Assembly: GCA_016934985.1 (NCBI GenBank)
Contig: JAFGRU010000019.1
Span: forward strand, 42,982-106,981
Reading direction: 5' to 3'
DNA: 64,000 nucleotides
From: Deltaproteobacteria bacterium
GTDB taxonomy: Bacteria; Desulfobacterota; Desulfuromonadia; Desulfuromonadales; JAAYDE01
Below are positions 32,495 to 41,138 of this stretch, in pieces. The notes under the pieces were generated by a model. That model was not told the DNA's origin. It was given only the letters and a program-made list of their open reading frames with translations, and searched no databases. Every line of letters begins with the position of its first letter. Within the stretch, counting starts at the first letter, position 1. A program made the position numbers and the translations under genes.

Positions 32495-33241
32495 TTATTT
32501 TTTCTCGCCAATTACGCAAACCATGGTGACGCTCGCGCGAACACTGACATCCCCAGGTACAATAGCCGGCGCTTCGGCGACCCCCATGGCTTTCAAAACC
32601 ATCCCCCGTTCATAATTAACCCTCACAGGTGCAGGTCGGGCGTTGTCCAGATCCAGGGAAAGAACACGAAGGACTGCTACTCCGGAAGCTTGGGCCAGCG
32701 TTTCAGCATCTGCCCGGGCATTGGCGACAGCCTCTCGAATAGCCTGGTCGCGATATTTTCGTGAGTCGGCAAGGTCAAAAGAAAGGGAGCCGATCTCATT
32801 GGCGCCGGCATTAACCGCCGCTGCTATAAGATCTCCGGCCATTTCGAGTTTCAAGGTGCGAATGGACAGGCTCGTGGACACAGTGAACCCGACAATTTCC
32901 GGACGCCATTCAGGAACGGAGCTTTTGGGCCGGGAGGACCACTGCGGCTGTACATCAAAGCGCCGGGTCTGGTATTCCTTTTTGCTGAGCCCGACTTTTT
33001 CCAGAGCCTTGATTATATCCTTCAAGTTTTGATTCGCTTCTTCCATCGCCTGCTCTACCTGGCGTGCAGTGGCGGTCACCCCGATAGCCAGATTGAGGCG
33101 ATCTGCAGGGACACTGAGAATGGCATCACCTCGCACCGAAATTGTGCCGGGCTCTTCTTTTGGAGACATTGCAGAAACCTGGGTTACAAAAAAAAGGATC
33201 AGGGTCAGCAACAAACAAGTAGTAAAAACGAACTTTTTCAT
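32495..33241 (-). CDS. Periplasmic SIMPL-domain protein (DUF541)
   Basis: 248 residues. A clear signal peptide (KKFVFTTCLLLTLILFFVTQVSA) precedes the SIMPL fold: GTISVRGDAILSVPADRLNLAIG, a helical section (AMEEANQNLKDIIKAL), the paired strands GFTVSTSLSIRTL and the conserved REAVANARADAETLA. Members such as YggE and BP26 protect against oxidative or envelope stress, and BP26 forms channel-like rings. It is a single gene with its own terminator. The ribosome site (GAGG) lies 8 bases upstream of the ATG. Confidence 0.88.
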   Translation of the reverse strand: MKKFVFTTCLLLTLILFFVTQVSAMSPKEEPGTISVRGDAILSVPADRLNLAIGVTATARQVEQAMEEANQNLKDIIKALEKVGLSKKEYQTRRFDVQPQWSSRPKSSVPEWRPEIVGFTVSTSLSIRTLKLEMAGDLIAAAVNAGANEIGSLSFDLADSRKYRDQAIREAVANARADAETLAQASGVAVLRVLSLDLDNARPAPVRVNYERGMVLKAMGVAEAPAIVPGDVSVRASVTMVCVIGEKK

Positions 33242-33532
33242 AAAGAGACCTCAGTTAACCTGAATCCGTGGGCAGGGACAAGGAAATGAGCGAAAGTGCT
33301 TGGCCTGAAAAAGTGTTTCAAAAATCTGGGGCGCACACCCAGGGTCGTCGCTGATTTTTGAAATGCTAAGGCAGGACAATGACTTGCGCTGTTGCCGGGT
33401 CATAACTCACGAATGCAGGTTTAATTAAAGGGTTAAAAAGCAGAAAGCGATCCCGCCACCAGGGTCGGAACTCCAGTTGAATTTTATCATCCCATGAAAA
33501 ATTCCAAAGCAGGATCCACTATTTTTTCAAAT

Positions 33533-34162
33533 TCAAAAACGCCAACCCAGGTCCGGCTTGAACATCAATAGCCCTTCTCTGAAAAGGCAGAGGGCGAAAA
33601 TCAGCAGTAACAATCCCAGTACCCGCAAGGTCCAACGATAGGTGCTGCCCCGAAAAAAAGAGCGGGATTGGCCGGCCACCAAAGCAAGAAAAACTTTGGA
33701 CCCAACCAGAAAAGCATAAAAACCCCCAAGGAACGCCAATCCATGGGAAAAATGCACTTCGTTAGCTCGAAGTAAAATTGGCCCCCCGACACTGGCCCAG
33801 AAAAGATAAGGGTGGGGACTCAGAACGTTGACCAGCACGGCTTTTCTCAGAGATTTGGCCGGCTGGTCTGAAGAGGCAGGAAGCCGGTTGCCGGACCGGA
33901 TGGTATCGAAACTGAGGTAGGCGACGAACAAAGCTCCAGCTAAAGTGATGGCTCCAAGAACCTGCCCATGGGCAAAATTCTTAAGAGCCAGAAAAACAGC
34001 CGCAACAATGGGTGCATCCGTCAGAATTGGTGCCAGAGCGACGCGCATACCGGAACGCCAATTGTGCTGCAAGGTTTCGGATATGACCAGGGCAAGAAGA
34101 GGCCCCGGAGAAAAACCGGCAGCAAGCCCTAAAAAAATACCGGAGAACAGAAAATCAGTCAT
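33533..34162 (-). CDS. LysE-family amino-acid exporter
   Basis: 209-residue inner-membrane protein with six predicted helices. The N-terminal signature GLAAGFSPGPLLALVISETL matches the LysE/RhtB superfamily (G-x-x-PGP). A cytoplasmic loop at about residues 105-125 (SGNRLPASSDQPAKSLRKA) is followed by NVLSPHPYLFWASVGGP, the second family motif. Substrate among basic or neutral amino acids cannot be decided. It is followed on the right by the carbonic-anhydrase gene in the same direction with a terminator between them, so it is probably expressed separately. Confidence 0.85.
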   Translation of the reverse strand: MTDFLFSGIFLGLAAGFSPGPLLALVISETLQHNWRSGMRVALAPILTDAPIVAAVFLALKNFAHGQVLGAITLAGALFVAYLSFDTIRSGNRLPASSDQPAKSLRKAVLVNVLSPHPYLFWASVGGPILLRANEVHFSHGLAFLGGFYAFLVGSKVFLALVAGQSRSFFRGSTYRWTLRVLGLLLLIFALCLFREGLLMFKPDLGWRF

Positions 34163-34235
34163 ACTCGGCGAAACCTTAAGGTGCTCATATCCATATTCAT
34201 CACCTGCTCATGGAAGAACAGGACCGCAACAGCAG

Positions 34236-34274
34236 AAAAAAAAGATAGCCCGTATCCAGAGGTCACGGGCTATC
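34236..34274 (-). terminator. Intrinsic terminator after carbonic anhydrase gene
   Basis: GATAGCCCGT (34244-34253) and ACGGGCTATC (34265-34274) form a 10-base stem. On the minus strand it is followed by eight T (34236-34243). Confidence 0.85.
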
Positions 34275-34317
34275 CCAAAGCTTTAAAAAATGCACTCAAC
34301 TTCGGCTGCAGCGCGGC

Positions 34318-35169
34318 CTAACCGTGACTCTCCTCCTTGGCGGCAGCCTTCTCACCATGTGCTTCTTCCTTTTTATCATCGCCATGCGGGGCTAAAGGTT
34401 CAATGGCCCTTTCGGGATTCCCTTCAACCTCGTAGAGGATATTGGTAACTCTGGCTTCCGGAAGCCAGGCAATTTCCCCGGTCCCGACATTGTAAATAGC
34501 ACCAACGACTTTAGCCTTTCCTTCCATGACCAGTTTGCGACTGGCGGGGCTCTTCATGAAAAGGTCTCGAACGCCGATCCAGACATTCTCCTCAATGGCA
34601 TAGGGAATAATGTCATTTCCCTTGACGTGGGGATATATCTCCATGGCACGCTTGACCGCCGGTTCAATATTGTCGACCAATGGCGGGATATTGCGCTCAA
34701 GAGCATGTCCTTCGCCATGGAGGGCTTGAGTCACGGCTGTAACGGCGCCGCACTGGGTGTGGCCCAGTACAACCAGAACCGGCGTGTTGACATGGGCAAG
34801 GCCGTATTCAATGGAACCGACTTCATCGGTGTCGCACACGTTTCCAGCCACCCGGATAACAAAAAGGTCCATGATTCCGGCATCGAAAATGTGCTCAACC
34901 GGGACACGGGAATCGGAGCAGGTAATAACCGTAGCATATGCATGATCCCCCTGGTTCTCCCTGCCGGCCTGAATAATCCGTGCGGCATTGAGATGAGGGC
35001 GGGTGGACTGACCGCGAACGAAACGACGGTTCCCTTCCTTCAACATTTCTATAGCTTGATCGGGGGTCGGTTTTGCTTTTTTCTTGCCATCGGTTTGGGA
35101 GCAGGCCGGCAACATGGCTAAAACAAGCGCCAGAAGCCACACTATCAGGCCGGACGAAACCTTTTTCAT
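34318..35169 (-). CDS. Exported lipoprotein beta-carbonic anhydrase
   Basis: 283 residues. The signal peptide ends LPAC (C23), a plausible lipobox, so the enzyme is probably membrane-tethered in the periplasm. Beta-class zinc residues are present: Cys and Asp-Arg in TCSDSRVP, then His and Cys in GHTQCG. It catalyses CO2/bicarbonate interconversion. Most beta enzymes are cytosolic, so the lipid anchor is notable. The C-terminal 20 residues form a charged His/Glu/Lys tail (HGDDKKEEAHGEKAAAKEE) with no clear counterpart. AAAGGAGAG lies before the ATG. Confidence 0.9.
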   Translation of the reverse strand: MKKVSSGLIVWLLALVLAMLPACSQTDGKKKAKPTPDQAIEMLKEGNRRFVRGQSTRPHLNAARIIQAGRENQGDHAYATVITCSDSRVPVEHIFDAGIMDLFVIRVAGNVCDTDEVGSIEYGLAHVNTPVLVVLGHTQCGAVTAVTQALHGEGHALERNIPPLVDNIEPAVKRAMEIYPHVKGNDIIPYAIEENVWIGVRDLFMKSPASRKLVMEGKAKVVGAIYNVGTGEIAWLPEARVTNILYEVEGNPERAIEPLAPHGDDKKEEAHGEKAAAKEESHG

Positions 35170-35325
35170 ATCCTCTCTCCTTTCAATCGCTCAATTTTAT
35201 TAAAAAAGTGGTCAATCACAATTTGTTTTTGAACCGCTGGCCGGTAAATTTACCCGCCATAAAAATTGCCGGAAAAGTCGAGAATACTACCCCTGAACGG
35301 GAGCCCCCACGACAACTGCACTTCA

Positions 35326-35676
35326 TTAAAACAGGGAGGATTTGACGACTTTGGAAGCCACTACACGGGGTTCGTCCACCGTGTCCGCTTCAACCAGGCG
35401 AATGGTTATTTCATCACCGGCAGTGAGATGTCCACGGTACCAAGTCAAATTATTATCCTTGGTCCGCCCTTCCAGGTTCCCTTCCACCGAAAGAACGAAA
35501 TTTTCCTTTTCAAATTCCTCGGCATTGGAAATTTTTTTGATTTCGTCCTGATAATCCTCGGGGAAGTTGCTCAGAAGGTGCTTGCCCCTAACCGTCGAAA
35601 CGGCCAGCGTACCAGCTTTATCCATCCCTACTGTGGCGATTTTTTTACCGTTTTTGACTATTTCAAATGCTATCAT
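35326..35676 (-). CDS. Hypothetical protein
   Basis: 116 residues from the ATG at 35676, which has AAGGAGG 11 bases upstream; the frame reaches 35766 but with no ribosome site. The protein has no membrane segment. It appears beta-rich at the N-terminus (IAFEIVKNGKKIATVGMDKAG) and at the C-terminus (DEITIRLVEADTVDEPRVVAS), with an acidic helix between (DYQDEIKKISNAEEFEKEN). The family is not recognised. It sits 156 bases right of the carbonic-anhydrase gene and reads in the same direction, but an own promoter is likely. Confidence 0.6.
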   Translation of the reverse strand: MIAFEIVKNGKKIATVGMDKAGTLAVSTVRGKHLLSNFPEDYQDEIKKISNAEEFEKENFVLSVEGNLEGRTKDNNLTWYRGHLTAGDEITIRLVEADTVDEPRVVASKVVKSSLF

Positions 35677-36179
35677 CCCTGTATTTTCCTCCTTAGTATC
35701 AAACGTTATATTTTTGGGGTTCACTATCCATGGCCCCAATTTAAAAAACCAGGCGGCTTTTTTCAAGTCAACCTCAAAGAATTTATTACTTTACAGTAAA
35801 AAATCCAACCGGTTTTTCTTGCAGCTTCATGAGTTATCCCTGTTAACAACCTCAACCAATTGAATCTAAACAAATATTTCCATATATATTTTTTTGCCGA
35901 AAGCACCTGTTAAAGCGAGGTCAGGAATCAGCCCCCTTTGCCATATCGATAATTCTACCGTTATTTGGGAAATCATTTTTGATCATTCAACCAATACAGG
36001 ACAAAGAATACTTCATCGCTATTTTAGGCCGAAGAAAGGAAGGGGAAACCGTCTTAGAAAAATTAGAGAGAAAAAAGCGGGGTTTTGGTTCGGATAGTGT
36101 GAAAAGCCTGGCGCGAGCAACTTCTACCCGCCAAAATCTGGGGTTTTCCCAGCAGGATCCTCAAAAAAGACATTAAAAT
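35677..36179. other. Intergenic stretch, no supported gene
   Basis: 503 bases, AT-rich at the left. A + strand frame at 35979-36176 (MIIQPIQDKEYF start) is possible but has no ribosome site or recognised family. Nothing else was seen. Confidence 0.3.
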
Positions 36180-36812
36180 TTACCAGGCCCAGAGATCTTT
36201 GTTCAGGTACATCCCCCACCAGAAATTATAAAAGTGCACTTCCCGGACCCTTTGGCCGTTGCGATAAATGGGGTGCCCTTTATTGGCCCATTCAAACAAT
36301 GAACCCTCCAGGTTATGGATATTCCTGAAACCGGCTTTTCCAAGCTCATCAGCGATTATCGCCGAACGATAACCCACAGAACAGTAGGTCACGACGAGCT
36401 GCTCCTTTGAACGGTCGGCCAACAGCAACATGGCCTCGTCCAAGGTCGAAGCCCTCTGGGCGTTCTCGATGTGGCTGACATCGAATTCCTCACGGCTGCG
36501 CGTGTCAAGAAGAAGCAGCTCCGACTCCTTTTTGTTCTTCAACCATTGCTCCAGGGTCTCGACATTAATCCAGGAAACCTCCGGGAAACGTGCTTTTGTC
36601 CGCGCTTTGAATTTTTCAAAACGCTCTCCGGCCCAGGCCGGACTAAAAGCCCCCATGATCAGCACCAGGAACAAAGGGAGCAAGCCAAGGCCAAGGCCAA
36701 GGCCAGGCCTGTACCGTGCCAAAATCTGTATATAATTTCTTGAATAGTGAAAAAGAGAAAGGTTTTTTACGGCAGGATATAGATGGGCGTACCATCGGGA
36801 ACAGAATTCCAA
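36180..36812 (-). CDS. Exported rhodanese-domain protein
   Basis: 210 residues from the ATG at 36812, which overlaps the upstream L,D-transpeptidase gene by 46 bases; a shorter start, for example TTG near 36721, would remove most of the overlap and put the signal sequence first. The hydrophobic signal segment contains Gly-Leu repeats (GLGLGLGLLPLFLVL), encoded by a GGCCAA-type tandem repeat. The rhodanese domain has LLLLDTRSREEFDVSHIENA and active-site VVTYCSVGYRS. The chain ends with an aromatic-rich tail (NFWWGMYLNKDLWAW). It may transfer or trap sulfur in the periplasm. The start is uncertain. Confidence 0.8.
   Translation of the reverse strand: MEFCSRWYAHLYPAVKNLSLFHYSRNYIQILARYRPGLGLGLGLLPLFLVLIMGAFSPAWAGERFEKFKARTKARFPEVSWINVETLEQWLKNKKESELLLLDTRSREEFDVSHIENAQRASTLDEAMLLLADRSKEQLVVTYCSVGYRSAIIADELGKAGFRNIHNLEGSLFEWANKGHPIYRNGQRVREVHFYNFWWGMYLNKDLWAW
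36680..36712. repeat. Short GGCCAA tandem repeat in rhodanese signal sequence
   Basis: On the + strand CAAGCCAAGGCCAAGG then GCCAAGGCCAGG repeat a 6-base unit about four times. Each unit encodes Leu-Gly (reverse strand), so unit loss or gain keeps frame and changes only the signal peptide. Confidence 0.6.
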
Positions 36813-37279
36813 ATTTCCACCATTTCCTCATTGGTTACAGCAATACAACCGTCGGTCCAATCCCGCTCTTTCAAGTCGCCGCCGACCCGGTCATAAACAG
36901 GTGGGATACCGTGAATCATGATCATGCCCCCAGGCTCAACACCTCTTTCCAGGGCCTGCCCAAGGTCTTGCGGGTTGGGATAGGATATATGGATGGAGCG
37001 AAAAAAGCGATCCGATTTTTTACGCCAGTCAAGAACATATGACCCCTCGGGAGTGCGCTTGTCGCCTTCTTTAATTTTATGGCCAACGGGATTTTTCCCA
37101 AGGGAGATGGAATATTCTTTTATGGCCTTGCCATTGCGGATCAGGGAAAGTTTTCTGGCAGATTTCTGGACCACAACCAAATGGGCATGGTGATGCACAT
37201 TGGCCCAGCAAAAAAGTGGGAAAAGGCATAAAACGGTTGTCAGTATGAACTTTTTCAATATCAATTTGGTTGGATACAC
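36767..37279 (-). CDS. L,D-transpeptidase / ErfK-like protein
   Basis: 170 residues. Signal peptide (LILKKFILTTVLCLFPLFCWA) then the short YkuD domain. HLVVVQKSARKLSLIRNGKAI is the typical N-terminal strand pair, and HGIPP with DWTDGCIAVTNEEM gives the catalytic His and Cys. These enzymes make peptidoglycan crosslinks or attach proteins. A HHHAH cluster right after the signal peptide is unusual and could bind metal. The rhodanese gene follows with a 46-base frame overlap, so the two may be translated together. It is the second L,D-transpeptidase in the window, much shorter than the one at 20.9-21.9 kb. Confidence 0.85.
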   Translation of the reverse strand: MYPTKLILKKFILTTVLCLFPLFCWANVHHHAHLVVVQKSARKLSLIRNGKAIKEYSISLGKNPVGHKIKEGDKRTPEGSYVLDWRKKSDRFFRSIHISYPNPQDLGQALERGVEPGGMIMIHGIPPVYDRVGGDLKERDWTDGCIAVTNEEMVEIWNSVPDGTPIYILP

Positions 37280-37648
37280 TTTTTTGCAGATACTTTATAT
37301 TCAGTTTTTAGAGGTTTGAATGCTGAAACCACCTCACAGCTTTCAAAAAGCTGACATTTCAAGGTCTTGCAAAAAACATTGCAATCAATTTGCCAAAAAA
37401 AAGGCAATACCTTGCAAAACACCCTTCAGATCAATCTGTTTTTTTATTTCAAAACCAATTAGAAAACTGCGGAAAGAACAAATAGTATATTTTTTTAAGA
37501 ATATAGAAAGTTTTCGTTAAAATTTCAAAAGATTTTTTCTTCTATCAGAGAAATTGGTCGAATATAACTCTACATGCAAACCAGCAGCGGCTCATGGGAT
37601 TTTGTTTCATTGAGATGGGGAGGGTAATCCGGATCAGGAGAAAACGTC
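37280..37648. other. Intergenic stretch, no supported gene
   Basis: 369 AT-rich bases. No terminator or convincing regulatory site was recognised; the + strand frame at 37320-37520 has no ribosome site. Confidence 0.3.
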
Positions 37649-38428
37649 TCAGTTATTTGCCGCCGTTTTTTCCAAGGCAATCATCTGCTGCTTCTGATAA
37701 AAAAGCAGATATTCACCGATAGCGTTTTTAACCCGTTTGGCATGATGGTTCTTCTTACCCCCTTCGTAGCGGGTAATGGAATAGGCAGCAACGTCTTCAA
37801 CCCCTCTTCGATCAGCTTCCTTCATATAGTGACTGAGGATAAAAGCTCCGGCACGAAGATTTTTTTGGGGATCGTATAAATCGGTCGCACTCTGAATAAT
37901 ACCGACCTTTTTGAGGTTTATCGGGTTTTTTTCGTTCAACACCCAGGTGGGAAGATGAATCTGAAGAAGTCCGATAGCGTTGCGATCGGACTGGGCCATA
38001 TAATCAAAATCTGATTCCACGTCCATAAGGCCGATAAGGATTAACGGGGAGATATTATATTCTCTTGAAGCGTTGTGGATACTGTCGACAATGATATCAG
38101 CCATTTGAGGAAACACTTTATAATTCTGCTCAAGGATATAATCTTTGAGGTATTCCTCATATTGGGAAAGAGCGCTCGAATCGGCACTCCAATCAGGCTC
38201 GCCGGCAACCAGGGTGGGCATTTCCTCTCTCGCATCCTTTGGACAAACAACTGACTGGGCCTGGACTTCAGCAACAGGTTCAATAGCTATTTTGACCAAA
38301 ACCCCGGCAGAAGAGATAACAAAAACTAAAAAACTACTGACGAGAATTGTCAAAAATTTTTTCCAAAAGGAAAGCCCTTTTAAAGCCGCGTGCTTTTCCT
38401 CGGACTGTCCCCCGTTCTCTTGCAGCAT
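37649..38428 (-). CDS. Membrane-bound lytic transglycosylase (SLT family)
   Basis: 259 residues. A single N-terminal membrane helix (FLTILVSSFLVFVISSAGVL) places the SLT domain in the periplasm. The domain begins SPLILIGLMDVESDFDYMAQ with catalytic E138-Ser139, then NAIGLLQIHLPTWV, and ends with a Tyr/Arg region (AYSITRYEGGKK). The enzyme cleaves the MurNAc-GlcNAc bond to form anhydro ends. A charged linker lies between the helix and the domain. GGGGAGG precedes the ATG at 38428. It is a single gene between two long gaps. Confidence 0.88.
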   Translation of the reverse strand: MLQENGGQSEEKHAALKGLSFWKKFLTILVSSFLVFVISSAGVLVKIAIEPVAEVQAQSVVCPKDAREEMPTLVAGEPDWSADSSALSQYEEYLKDYILEQNYKVFPQMADIIVDSIHNASREYNISPLILIGLMDVESDFDYMAQSDRNAIGLLQIHLPTWVLNEKNPINLKKVGIIQSATDLYDPQKNLRAGAFILSHYMKEADRRGVEDVAAYSITRYEGGKKNHHAKRVKNAIGEYLLFYQKQQMIALEKTAANN

Positions 38429-38859
38429 GCCTTCCTCCCCGGCCCATTTTCGTCACTGAAACTGCATTTTACCTGTGAGAGAGGAAAAATGTGCATTTTG
38501 TTTGCCAAACAGCGAGCGAGGTTGATTCAGGTTCCTTCGTGGCTCTACCCTAAGCGTGCTTTAAATCAGGCCAAGAACGGCAACTGATTCTGCAGGCCCA
38601 CTCGCTGTCCGGCGAAGAGCGATAGGCGGGCAAGGTTTTGGATTACGGGCAATTGCGGGTTACAATAAAAGCTTTCATGAATCAGCAGAGATCGATGCTT
38701 GGCCCAGAAAAAAACCCCAGGCCGTATAAATATCAACCGGCCCGGGGTTTAAAGAATTTGCGTACCATTTATCGCTTTACAGTACAGGCTTCCAGCTTTT
38801 TTTCGTAGCGGCAGCCATGATCCCTTCAAGACTTTTGTCACTCAACCAAGGAAGATTTT
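38429..38859. other. Intergenic stretch with terminator and dispersed-repeat candidate
   Basis: 431 bases. It holds a hairpin terminator (38708-38750) and ATCAGGCCAAGAACGG (38565-38580), which recurs with one change before pfkA (56536-56551). No gene was seen. Confidence 0.4.
38708..38750 (-). terminator. Intrinsic terminator after SlyD-like gene
   Basis: AAACCCC (38712-38718) pairs with GGGGTTT (38744-38750), with an inner GGCCG/CGGCC stem. On the minus strand a seven-T run follows. Confidence 0.8.
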
Positions 38860-39288
38860 TTACAAAATCCCTTTCAGTTCGATTTCAAAAGTCAAATCAT
38901 TTCCCGCCAGCCGGTGATTGGCATCAATCACGACCTTGTCCTCGCGAACTTCCTTGACTGTAACGTGAACCGCCCTATCCTCCTCATTACGCATTTCAAA
39001 TACCTGCCCGACCACGGGGTTGGTTTCGGGTGGAAACGCCTGGCGCTCAACTTCAAAAACAAAATGATCCCGATAGGGGCCATAAGCCTTGCTCATAGGA
39101 ACTTTCACCGTTTTCTTGTCACCAGGCTCCATGCCGACCAAAGCCTGATTGAAACCGGGGATAATATCGGGGCTGCCCACCTCAAACTCCAGGGGGTCAC
39201 TCTCGTAGGAAGATTCAAACTCGCTGCCATCATCAAGGCTCCCACGATAATGAACCTGAACCTTATCACCTTCTTTAACTGCTGCCAT
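38860..39288 (-). CDS. FKBP-type peptidyl-prolyl isomerase, SlyD-like
   Basis: 142 residues. Starts AAVKEGDKVQVHYRGSLDDG and carries the FKBP half-site DIIPGFNQALVGMEPGD, then an insert-in-flap region (PFDEXX-like KAYGPYRDHFVFEVERQ) and ends NHRLAGNDLTFEIELKGIL. This is the SlyD-type order. The His-rich metal tail of E. coli SlyD is absent, so a folding rather than nickel-delivery role is likely. It is a cytoplasmic isomerase/chaperone. The ribosome site AAAGGA lies about 8 bases upstream of the ATG. Confidence 0.9.
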   Translation of the reverse strand: MAAVKEGDKVQVHYRGSLDDGSEFESSYESDPLEFEVGSPDIIPGFNQALVGMEPGDKKTVKVPMSKAYGPYRDHFVFEVERQAFPPETNPVVGQVFEMRNEEDRAVHVTVKEVREDKVVIDANHRLAGNDLTFEIELKGIL

Positions 39289-39526
39289 CTTCCAATCCTT
39301 TCTGTATACGATGAACGGTTCGAAGCAACCATGAACGGCCAGGAACTTTCTCCTTCACCAACGGTTACCGGATACCTGTTCCATTCTAGCGAGGTTGGCA
39401 GGAATCCCCAAGAGGTTTTTTACCAAACCCGGAATCCGTTGGTTGGGAGCTGATATAGGTAAGAAAAACAGGAAAAGGCAGACTTGGATAATTTCGAGGG
39501 GAAAATATTGATTTTCCCGGCCCAAC

Positions 39527-39973
39527 TCACCATCGCGGGATACGATAGTTTCCGGGACCGGTCAGAAAAAGAGCGATATAGACGGTAAATAGTTCCATGG
39601 CATGAGAGGCGGCACCCCAACCGGCTCCAGGCATAAAAGGAGGAAGGCTGAGATGGCGCACCACGGCCACGGCCATAGTGCACGCCAGAGCGAGAGCCGC
39701 GGGACGGAAGAAAACCCCGAAGATTATAAGCAGAGAACCGAAAAATTCGGCAAGTGCAGCTAAAAGCCCCCACAACATGGGCATCACATCAATTCCGAGA
39801 TACTGCATATTGGAGCCGATCTGCTCCCATGTATGCGGTCCCCCGATGAGTTTCCCATATCCGTGAAAGGCAATCATGGAGCCGCCGATGCCTAACCGCA
39901 GGACCAGAAGACCAAGGTTTTTGTACATATCGGCAGATGAAAAAAATCTTTTTACGCCGTAAAACAATTTCAT
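39527..39973 (-). CDS. DoxX-family membrane protein
   Basis: 148 residues with four hydrophobic helices. The DoxX signature is seen in GLLVLRLGIGGSMIAFHGYGKL and the mid-chain Asp-free turn. The family is linked to quinone-linked oxidoreduction and thiosulfate oxidation in some archaea, but most bacterial members are unassigned. A conserved GWGAASHAMELFTVY lies near the C-terminus. GGAGG is directly before the ATG. It is isolated from neighbours by gaps of 238 and 249 bases, so no operon partner is evident. Confidence 0.78.
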   Translation of the reverse strand: MKLFYGVKRFFSSADMYKNLGLLVLRLGIGGSMIAFHGYGKLIGGPHTWEQIGSNMQYLGIDVMPMLWGLLAALAEFFGSLLIIFGVFFRPAALALACTMAVAVVRHLSLPPFMPGAGWGAASHAMELFTVYIALFLTGPGNYRIPRW

Positions 39974-40222
39974 CCTCCATCACTAAACCGTTCAAAAGTC
40001 ACTGACCGTTAGAAGATTGCCAAAAAACAAGCCCAATAAGTGAAATCACAAATTCTTGAAATGGGCGCCAGGGGCATCAGACCACCGGATGCAGAAAAAC
40101 TTTCGAAGTTGGGAGCGATATTATCATTAATCCATGTTAAAACAACAACAAAAGACATATTTAAGGCAAAGAAATATCATCGAGGGACAGCGACTTCAGA
40201 AGTGCGATATGATGGCCCCCGC

Positions 40223-41053
40223 TCAGGACAATTCCTGTCGGATCAGATCAGCTTCCATGCGCCGCCGTTTACGTATGCCCTCAAGACGATGATCCTGCTG
40301 CATGTTGCCTATTAGATCCGCCACCCGGCCCCAGTCTTTTTCCTTAAGAGGATATTCAAGGGACCCAAGGCCACGGTTCCCGGCACCCCGATTATAAGCC
40401 AGAGACAGCAAAGCGGTCTGCACTGCGCCAGGGGTATCCCCTGCCAGGAGAACGGGAAAACGCCTGCTGACAGCCTCCCAGTAAGGGAGTATTACATAGG
40501 GAAGGACCATCTCAGCCTGAGCACGGCTGATGCGGATACTTTGCAGCAAAGGATCGGCATCTAATACTTTTTTGGCTGCCTCACCCTTAACGCCAAAAAC
40601 CTTGCGAACCGCCTCGAACTGGTCCTGCAGCAAAATTCCTTCATAGGCTTCCTCGACCATGCTGGTTTTCGCATGTCCCAAATCGACGCCGGGATCAAGG
40701 GTAACGCCGGAAGCCCCGCCGGGCCAGTAGGCCCTACCGGCATGTCCTTCCCGAGCATGAATCCAGCCCAGGTCGCCACGAAAGTTATTGAGCCGCTCGC
40801 TGGCAGATGGCGCAGTTTTTTTTGAAGGATCAAGGATCCTCCAAACCTCGGCACCGGCGATGCCGGTCACCTCAAGATGATTTTCGTTTTGAAGCGAACG
40901 GATGGCTTGTTCCGTGTCTTCACCGAAAAGCCCGTCGGGTTCAAGAATATATCCATAACGCATCAACTGCCTCTGCAGCCGCTCCACCGCCTCCCGGAGA
41001 TGAGGCGATTGACTTTCAAATCCATCATTGCGTTTTAAAGTCGGATTGGCCAT
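40223..41053 (-). CDS. Peptidoglycan-binding muramidase, pesticin-like catalytic domain
   Basis: 276 residues with no signal peptide. Residues about 18-75 are a PG_binding_1 domain (LQRQLMRYGYILEPDGLFG). The catalytic domain begins at WIHAREGHAGRAYWPGG, with Glu102 as probable acid, then SGVTLDPGVDLGH, the pattern of pesticin-type and T4-lysozyme-fold muramidases. It should cleave glycan strands. The absence of an export signal means it needs a secretion route, lysis or a phage-like role. An LprI-like lysozyme-inhibitor gene lies 85 bases upstream in the same direction, so an effector/immunity pair is possible. Confidence 0.72.
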   Translation of the reverse strand: MANPTLKRNDGFESQSPHLREAVERLQRQLMRYGYILEPDGLFGEDTEQAIRSLQNENHLEVTGIAGAEVWRILDPSKKTAPSASERLNNFRGDLGWIHAREGHAGRAYWPGGASGVTLDPGVDLGHAKTSMVEEAYEGILLQDQFEAVRKVFGVKGEAAKKVLDADPLLQSIRISRAQAEMVLPYVILPYWEAVSRRFPVLLAGDTPGAVQTALLSLAYNRGAGNRGLGSLEYPLKEKDWGRVADLIGNMQQDHRLEGIRKRRRMEADLIRQELS

Positions 41054-41138
41054 GGAAAACCTCCCATCAACTCGCGTCCCTCCAGCCTGCCCAAGTCAAG
41101 AAATGGCGGCAAACATCCAACTGCATCGGTGCGGTTAA

